Origin: CAYNTG01 sp964400105
Lineage (GTDB): Bacteria > UBP14 > UBA6098
Direction of reading: 5' to 3'
NCBI GenBank assembly: GCA_964400105.1
Contig: CAYNTG010000017.1
Span: 1-35,810 of the forward strand
DNA: 35,810 nt
A program made the translations under genes and the position numbers. The number at the start of each line of letters is the position of its first letter. The first letter of the stretch is position 1. This document shows, piece after piece, positions 33,301-35,810 of this stretch. The notes beneath the pieces were generated by a model, which saw nothing but the letters and a program-made list of their open reading frames with translations, was not told the origin of the DNA and searched no databases.

Positions 33301-34068
33301 TATCTCACATGGGACGGCGTCGAGCTTTATCTGATTCCCGCATCGTCGTTTGCACCGGGGGAGACGGTCATGTTCTGTCTCGATTCGATATATGATTCGC
33401 CCGATCTTTGCGATCCGAACTTCCTCGATAGCTGCTGGCGATATTTCGTAGAGGTTCTGCCCGACCTTTGGACGGATAACGGCCTGATCTCGGTTTCACC
33501 AACCTCGATTTCCGAGGGCAATTCATTCACTTTCGACGGGATCGGAATCTACGATGGAACGGACAGCCTGGAAAGTTTCTATGTCGAGATTACGGCGGGC
33601 GGCAGCGTTATTCACAGGGTCGAATACTCTGATATCACGCCAGGCGATACGATTCGCGAAAATATAATATTCTCCTCGGTTGCCGCAGGATTGAGCGTTG
33701 GGGATTACCTGATATGTCTCAGATTGGACAGCGACGACGATATTATCGAATCGAACGAGGACAATAATATTGGGTGCGTGAATATTACATTGAGTTCTGT
33801 CGATTGCGATGTTCGACCGAATCCGTTCTCGCCGAATAGTGATCTGATCAACGATGCGGCGTTCTTCAGCTATCCCGGCAAATCCTTGCAGGACGGCACG
33901 ATCGCGATCTTCGATGTCGCCGGCAATCCGGTAGTCGAGATTTCGGAGCCGTGCGTATGGGACGGCCGCGATGCCGCCGGGAATGCGATGCCCAAAGGCG
34001 TCTATATCTATCTTGTTCTTCGCGATGGCGATGTCGTTTGCAAGGGAACGGTCTATATCGCTAAATAG
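27379..34068 (+). CDS. giant Cys/Asp-rich repeat surface protein
   Basis: 2229 aa, acidic. Start ATG 27379 has a perfect AAGGAGG and opens a signal peptide (about 1-23); earlier in-frame starts lie within the previous gene. The body holds about ten degenerate units of some 200-215 aa, each made of two Ig-like halves. Half one runs from a variable P-x-D or P-x-D-x-D-G motif and a C-x-C/C-x-Q pair to D-G-D-T. Half two starts with PP or P-x-x-x-x-x-x-P and ends with a Cys-rich D-Y-C-x-P-N...D-T-C-W-x-F motif. DxDxDG loops occur near residues 792, 1008 and 1214. The end is a CARDB-like domain (about 2029-2135) and a FlgD-like domain (about 2142-2229: NPFSPN, WDGRDAAGNAMPKGVY). Probably an adhesin or surface layer protein held or exported by the partner gene. 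Confidence 0.8.
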   Translation: MSKGLGFITIILSFTIIAASSVVGIECGFIVDLSPPYLVFGSAFPPADAMVADTIFNITFMLDDDGAGVWGDSVVTSVIVNDVDTTDYPATPTIPGNFSPGDTVEVCVHAIDMIFDTLYCTCPPNFFDTCWTFYIEQACSAWIDTAWFSEETDCDLFNVVEFCYHLNSNGEPPWDIDVAASSDGGSSWSVLLSTLSGETGDIGTVSDTGVHCFEWLLSGDLPGYEGCDFRFVADGDSIASTFVADGCLDSRAPRVTNACPDDSIMAGAEVHLSWHIEDLFYSGDPCSVMIFSAPCGIRESFIVPDTAFDWTAPLIDCESCTMIVFARDSFCNWGEDTCVFSIETGNITAMLIEPIDSNLDLRVISSCDDQLVRWELAHDFDIAEDSISVMICGVYFNWPDAHLSLSGDTLIWDPMGDYLWSDGDSCVLCLTSLWDITGSHIGLPICGDLIIDLSPPTASSLLPSPGTTVTGEFTDIMVTLTDEICIDGFFDSIHVSAPLSGIDSTFYVISIVNIMGLASLDTVTVCAYFGDGCPDYCGPNYGDTCWTFDVFYCTAGPFAQVIYPDSCGYITSCTDQGVTWFLSDTTGFAIDDTTFQVRLEVDGPSGPIDTILTSSSGALSWDGTASQLSFDPDGMGMAFDSWDTVTVTLIGAFNEAGCPLDDAVACWFIVDADPPVVLGGFSPPPDTVFEDHPVSFIPTADVFDSICPLFGSLSLIELWRADTVVSSSVGPWGVLVSIPLVENGDSIRICVTGITDYPDYDYCPPNTAPDTCWWVYIILSGGPRAHVIEPIDLDSDGIVTSACDCQPIIIGIFDEDGIDTTTIQLEVEGTIYDISSIELSWEDSILTFTPSAPCWSHGDTIDYTLLAVNDLLGVALGMPVSGSFIADYEPPVLFSSYPLDGSSIVAGLPGEAYMVFDDSLVSVAHDSLIYRISFGGSDYYFGPEWSWSGDTFFFAGSDTLPLDSLVEICIDTSVSDLPDYCENDLYDACIDFEILIGSLSASWLTPIDMNGDGDTITACPCQEVVFGITSSYGIDPESTLVRVGGTLYPYDPTWMTFSEDFDSLTLDASFFSCWDLIDRASVALVSLRDTIATPILDSVSGGFVIDRDGPVISILSPPVVTTPTTTISLAATDSICGTATMDSVVVLRNGTHDTTVYGTLSFDLSGLATGDTLSICAFASDDCADYCAPNRTETCFEVAIILSNIYATVDLPVDVDGDGRIVSSCECPIIYWDLGSTFPLVDSCTRVEVGGIEYTPSSGAFYTSSAMDSLIWNPSETICFADGDIVPFHVTRLIDESSDSLPYPVGDTLIVDISHPFVEFTSPYPSTGSRNPLFVIVPNDLIAGVDYDTFALTIDGIDGGPGSPYSFIVGDTINFDMSLYPDSFELGETILVEFTIWDFVDYCEPNRLDTSWTVILEDTIPPIADIIHPFDGAISACEFQLVIWEVFDYETGIDTTRIWISSDGTVFSISDIALEILPTGDLTFTTPAMWTEGSHSVCLDSIYDVSDNVLYGPICVDFYIDYTPPEVIFIEPPCSIEVHDDSASISITLTDDTSGVYWGMSWVGFADDTFYFASDTMTITVSMLDTVWHDGDTVSYCVYTADSADFCTGDNDTLICCEFYVVIGDLYADAIIPEDGAVTSCSLQNAAWIFYGVPIEDDILVTLNDTADFTTYSSELAFSGDTLFFTPMSFWSSGDTIELCLVDASDSFGVHIDDTVCVGFVVDLEPPVFADLVPTGGVATTSPIISLRLWDEIAGLDLDSIAMFIDGMEVDPTLTGDTLRFDPADSGMSWLGGDTVTVCVSAADLALYCGANSDSICWEFYISTGGPVINVLEPPDDSLWIACPEQGAIFSLIDPDGIDTSTIDLTVNGSVSTEWIFRNDSLIYQPTFGPFDGDTVIVCATASDLLGNPADGYRCVTYYIDYSAPAIISITPIPDSEIGTGATFSILLADSGSGIDEASLALSVNGYDYIPGDGYLTWDGVELYLIPASSFAPGETVMFCLDSIYDSPDLCDPNFLDSCWRYFVEVLPDLWTDNGLISVSPTSISEGNSFTFDGIGIYDGTDSLESFYVEITAGGSVIHRVEYSDITPGDTIRENIIFSSVAAGLSVGDYLICLRLDSDDDIIESNEDNNIGCVNITLSSVDCDVRPNPFSPNSDLINDAAFFSYPGKSLQDGTIAIFDVAGNPVVEISEPCVWDGRDAAGNAMPKGVYIYLVLRDGDVVCKGTVYIAK

Positions 34069-34107
34069 ACGGCGCAGTTTTTTCTCGGCTCCGAACAACC
34101 GAAACGA

Positions 34108-34228
34108 ATGGCCGGTTATCGGGGCATCGCCGGAAAGATTCTGGGAGCTTATCGATTCGCCCGGAACGAATATCTCGATACTCCATCCCGACGAGGAGAT
34201 CGATTTATAAAAGCCGGGCAATGCCCAC
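34108..34228 (+). pseudogene. duplicated 3' end of the UPF0173 hydrolase gene
   Basis: 34108-34210 matches the coding end of the gene at 22714-22816 (opposite strand) with six differences in 103 bases, and encodes WPVIGASPERF, then WELIDSPGTNISILHP, DEEIDL and a TAA. The match continues more weakly through the hairpin after the stop (34211-34228, GCCGGGCAATGCCCAC versus GTCGGCAATGCCGAC). No metal-binding region is present, so it cannot encode an enzyme. It lies 40 bp after the giant gene's stop, in the same orientation. Confidence 0.85.
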
Positions 34229-34243
34229 TATACAGGATTCGCT

Positions 34244-34264
34244 AACGCTAAATAGCATAGCGTT
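34244..34264. repeat. hairpin AACGCTA / TAGCGTT
   Basis: Perfect 7-bp arms at 34244-34250 and 34258-34264 around AATAGCA. No run of T follows. It could be part of a terminator-like or repeat structure, but nothing further supports a role. Confidence 0.3.
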
Positions 34265-34295
34265 GCGTTAAATGGGTCTATTTTCAGTGTTATAA

Positions 34296-34410
34296 TTAGA
34301 ACGTATTTGCAGTGAGGTCTGGGGATCGTTACCGGAACATTACGATATCCGATTGGATCAATTTGTTGTAATGCCGGATCATATTAATTTTATAATTTGG
34401 ATATGCCGCA
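34296..34410 (+). pseudogene. remnant of a REP-associated tyrosine transposase
   Basis: A frame opening after a TAA at 34293-34295 reads ERICSEVWGSLPEHYDIRL, then DQFVVMPDHINFIIWI. This is the pattern before and around the HUH motif of REP-associated Y1 transposases (...W..lPe.f....ld.FVVMPNHvHgII). The second His is Asn here, which would remove metal binding. After IIWI the similarity ends, and the frame continues antisense into the next gene. An inactive fragment distinct from the gene at 23540. Confidence 0.6.
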
Positions 34411-34441
34411 GATATTCTTCTGCGGTTTTCTCATATATCTC

Positions 34442-35683
34442 CTATTCGTTCATCTCGGCTATCTTCTTGACGGCGAGGGATTGCATCTCCGCAGCGGCTT
34501 CTTGCGGGGTCATGCTTCCACCGAGGACGGCCTGATATGGCGGGCGCATTGCATCCCATACCGCGCGAAGCTCCGGTACTATCGGCATCGGGCGACCGAC
34601 CTCCATCTGCGAAATCGAGGCCGCGATTATCGGATTGTCGGCGACGATATCGCTTTTGCGGGCCTCGATGTTCGATGGAATCGTGCCGAGAATCTTCGTG
34701 TATGCGAGCTGCGATTCGGCTGAGATCAGGAATTTCACCAGTTCGACGACAGCCGGAATAATCGTCGAATCGGCATGGATATTGATGCTGTAACCCTTCG
34801 GGGAGACCATCGGAACAGGCCATTTATCAGTGATGGAGACTTTTGGGATGCGCGCGAGGGCAAAATCGATCCCGGCATTGCGATATCCGCCCCAGCTCCA
34901 CGGGCCGTTGATTATCATAGCGGCCTTGCCCTCCTTGAAAAGGGCATCGGCGATGTCATAATCCAGCTCTCGCGGAACGATCCTGGCGGAATCGCGAAGA
35001 TATACCAGAAACGCCAGAGCATCGATGTTTGCCTGCGTGTCGAGTGTCGGCTCGCCGGATTCGTTCATCACCCATCCGCCGAAACCGCCGAGCCACGGCA
35101 CGAAGAAATATGGCTCGGTGTAATTCCAAACGAGGCCGTAACAGTCCGGATTGCCGTCGCCGTCGCTGTCCGATGTAAGCTTTTTGCCGATCTCGATAAG
35201 CTCGTCGGTGGTTTGCGGAGGATGTGGCACGAGCGCTTTGTTATATACCAAACATAAGTGATTGCCGATCCTGTCGGCTATCTGGTAAAGGTTCCCCTCG
35301 AATTCGACCAGGCCGATCGGGTCGAATGATGCGAGGAAATCGCTATCGAAGAGGTCGTCGAGCGGCATAATCAGGTTCATCGTTTTGAACGGGCCAACCT
35401 GATCGGACGGGCCATACACAAGCTCCGGGCCGCCGCCGGCCAGCGCCGCGATCTGAAATGCGCTGCGAAGTTCCTCGGTCTCCTTGTAAAGAACGGTAAT
35501 GCTGTATCCATGCTGCCGTCCCCAGCTTTGAGCGAGTGAATCGAGGACGACGCGACCCTCGCTCGACATCTGATGCCAGATAGTGATCGATTTCGGTTTT
35601 TCGACATTTCCGCCACAGCCGATTGTAAAAACGGTTGCGATAATCAGTATCGATATCGACAGCGACAAGAGTATTTTTTTCAT
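34442..35683 (-). CDS. sugar-type ABC transporter solute-binding lipoprotein
   Basis: 413-aa lipoprotein with signal peptide and lipobox IGC (Cys23). The mature protein has the MalE/extracellular solute-binding family 1 features: ITIWHQMSSEG near the start, GPELVYGPSDQVGPF, LIMPLDDLF, the GLVEFEGNLYQIADRIGN segment, LFKEGKAAMIINGPWSWGGY and VVELVKFLISAESQ. A DSDGDGNPDCYG loop (calcium-binding type) is inserted as in many members. The ligand is probably a sugar or oligosaccharide, but the sequence does not say which. The gene follows the antiporter by 22 bp with GAGGATAAT before the ATG; no permease or ATPase genes lie downstream on this strand, so the transporter partner is missing here. Confidence 0.93.
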   Translation of the reverse strand: MKKILLSLSISILIIATVFTIGCGGNVEKPKSITIWHQMSSEGRVVLDSLAQSWGRQHGYSITVLYKETEELRSAFQIAALAGGGPELVYGPSDQVGPFKTMNLIMPLDDLFDSDFLASFDPIGLVEFEGNLYQIADRIGNHLCLVYNKALVPHPPQTTDELIEIGKKLTSDSDGDGNPDCYGLVWNYTEPYFFVPWLGGFGGWVMNESGEPTLDTQANIDALAFLVYLRDSARIVPRELDYDIADALFKEGKAAMIINGPWSWGGYRNAGIDFALARIPKVSITDKWPVPMVSPKGYSINIHADSTIIPAVVELVKFLISAESQLAYTKILGTIPSNIEARKSDIVADNPIIAASISQMEVGRPMPIVPELRAVWDAMRPPYQAVLGGSMTPQEAAAEMQSLAVKKIAEMNE

Positions 35684-35705
35684 ATTATCCTCATTGTTCG
35701 GGGCG

Positions 35706-35810
35706 CTAAATTACAAGTGTAACAATATAAATGACATAACAGATGAGAAAAACGGCTCCCTCCAACCTCGAAAGGTTCATACCAGATTTGATAAACGGGA
35801 TCAACATAAC
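35706..35810 (-). CDS. C-terminal end of a CaCA-family Na+/Ca2+ antiporter
   Basis: The last 34 codons before a TAG at 35708-35706 encode LIPFIKSGMNLSRLEG, then AVFLICYVIYIVTLVI. The pattern (loop, arginine, Leu-Glu-Gly, last transmembrane helix with YVxY) is that of the end of prokaryotic calcium/sodium antiporters (YrbG type), where this reads roughly R.EG..LL..Y..Y. The start is beyond the right edge. It precedes the solute-binding protein by 22 bp, so the two may share an mRNA. The short length limits certainty. Confidence 0.6.
   Translation of the reverse strand, partial: VMLIPFIKSGMNLSRLEGAVFLICYVIYIVTLVI

Larger units (their letters stand above)
34069..34441. other. 373-bp intergenic region between convergent genes
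   Basis: Contains the copied 3' end of the UPF0173 gene, a small hairpin, an extended -10 element (TGTTATAAT at 34288-34296) and a Y1-transposase remnant whose frame runs on antisense into the solute-binding protein gene. No T-run terminator was seen for either converging gene. Confidence 0.65.

Noticed and set aside
33523..34221. Minus-strand frame opposite the end of the giant gene
   Set aside because: It is antisense to the repeat protein and includes the copied hydrolase end read backwards.
1..35810. tRNA, rRNA or CRISPR arrays
   Set aside because: Intergenic stretches were read for cloverleaf-like sequence and for regularly spaced direct repeats; none was convincing. A tRNAscan or CRISPR search was not possible.

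Overview
This window looks like a piece of a draft or metagenome-assembled genome from a Gram-negative, double-membrane bacterium. Two runs of exactly 100 N (3077-3176 and 22339-22438) are scaffold gaps. Lipoprotein signal peptides, an OmpA-type outer-membrane protein and a giant exported protein ending in a FlgD-like/C-terminal sorting-type domain suggest a candidate phylum in or near the FCB group. That is an inference; no 16S gene or other decisive marker is present, so I name no taxon. Strong sigma70-type promoters (TTGACA, 17 bp, TA-rich -10) precede aspS, rpsJ and the truncated first gene.

Layout. 1-3030 (minus): start of an exported protein, then phoH and aspS in one overlapping unit. 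3177-6015 (plus): a PQQ-propeller lipoprotein overlapping lysS, followed by an orphan piece of the mutS 3' end. 6309-7605 (minus): two tandem toxin-antitoxin-like pairs, a RelE toxin with a short Phd-type partner and an 89-aa protein with a PIN nuclease, one likely operon. 7606-8148: repeats, divergent promoters and the S10 leader. 8149-12989 (plus): S10 ribosomal operon rpsJ-rplC-rplD-rplW-rplB-rpsS-rplV-rpsC-rplP-rpmC, which stops at rpmC and runs straight into acpP-fabF-rnc (13027-15228), a fatty-acid synthesis/RNA-processing cluster. Then a solitary HicB-like protein, an acyl-CoA dehydrogenase, a nuclease lipoprotein, deoC, rlmH, mfd (18899-22324), and on the minus strand a UPF0173 metallo-beta-lactamase-fold hydrolase.

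23540-24638 is an accessory patch: a Y1 (HUH) IS200-like transposase beside REPIN-like inverted palindromes, more hairpins and a small ORF. From 24639 to 34068 lie two genes overlapping by 8 bp: a 915-aa outer-membrane barrel/CARDB/OmpA-like protein and a 2229-aa Cys- and Asp-rich repeat protein with DxDxDG calcium-loop motifs. This pair is the best candidate here for an undescribed surface system. It is followed by a near-identical copy of the 3' end of the UPF0173 gene, a decayed second Y1-transposase fragment, and on the minus strand a sugar-type solute-binding lipoprotein behind the end of a CaCA-family cation antiporter.

Themes. (1) A palindromic repeat family with conserved GGGGCGTCGG/CCGACGCCCC ends and variable stems occurs near an intact Y1 transposase. 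(2) Twice (after lysS and after the giant gene) a 3'-end fragment of an unrelated gene sits about 40 bp behind a stop codon in the same orientation. (3) The scaffold gaps lie next to dispersed repeats.
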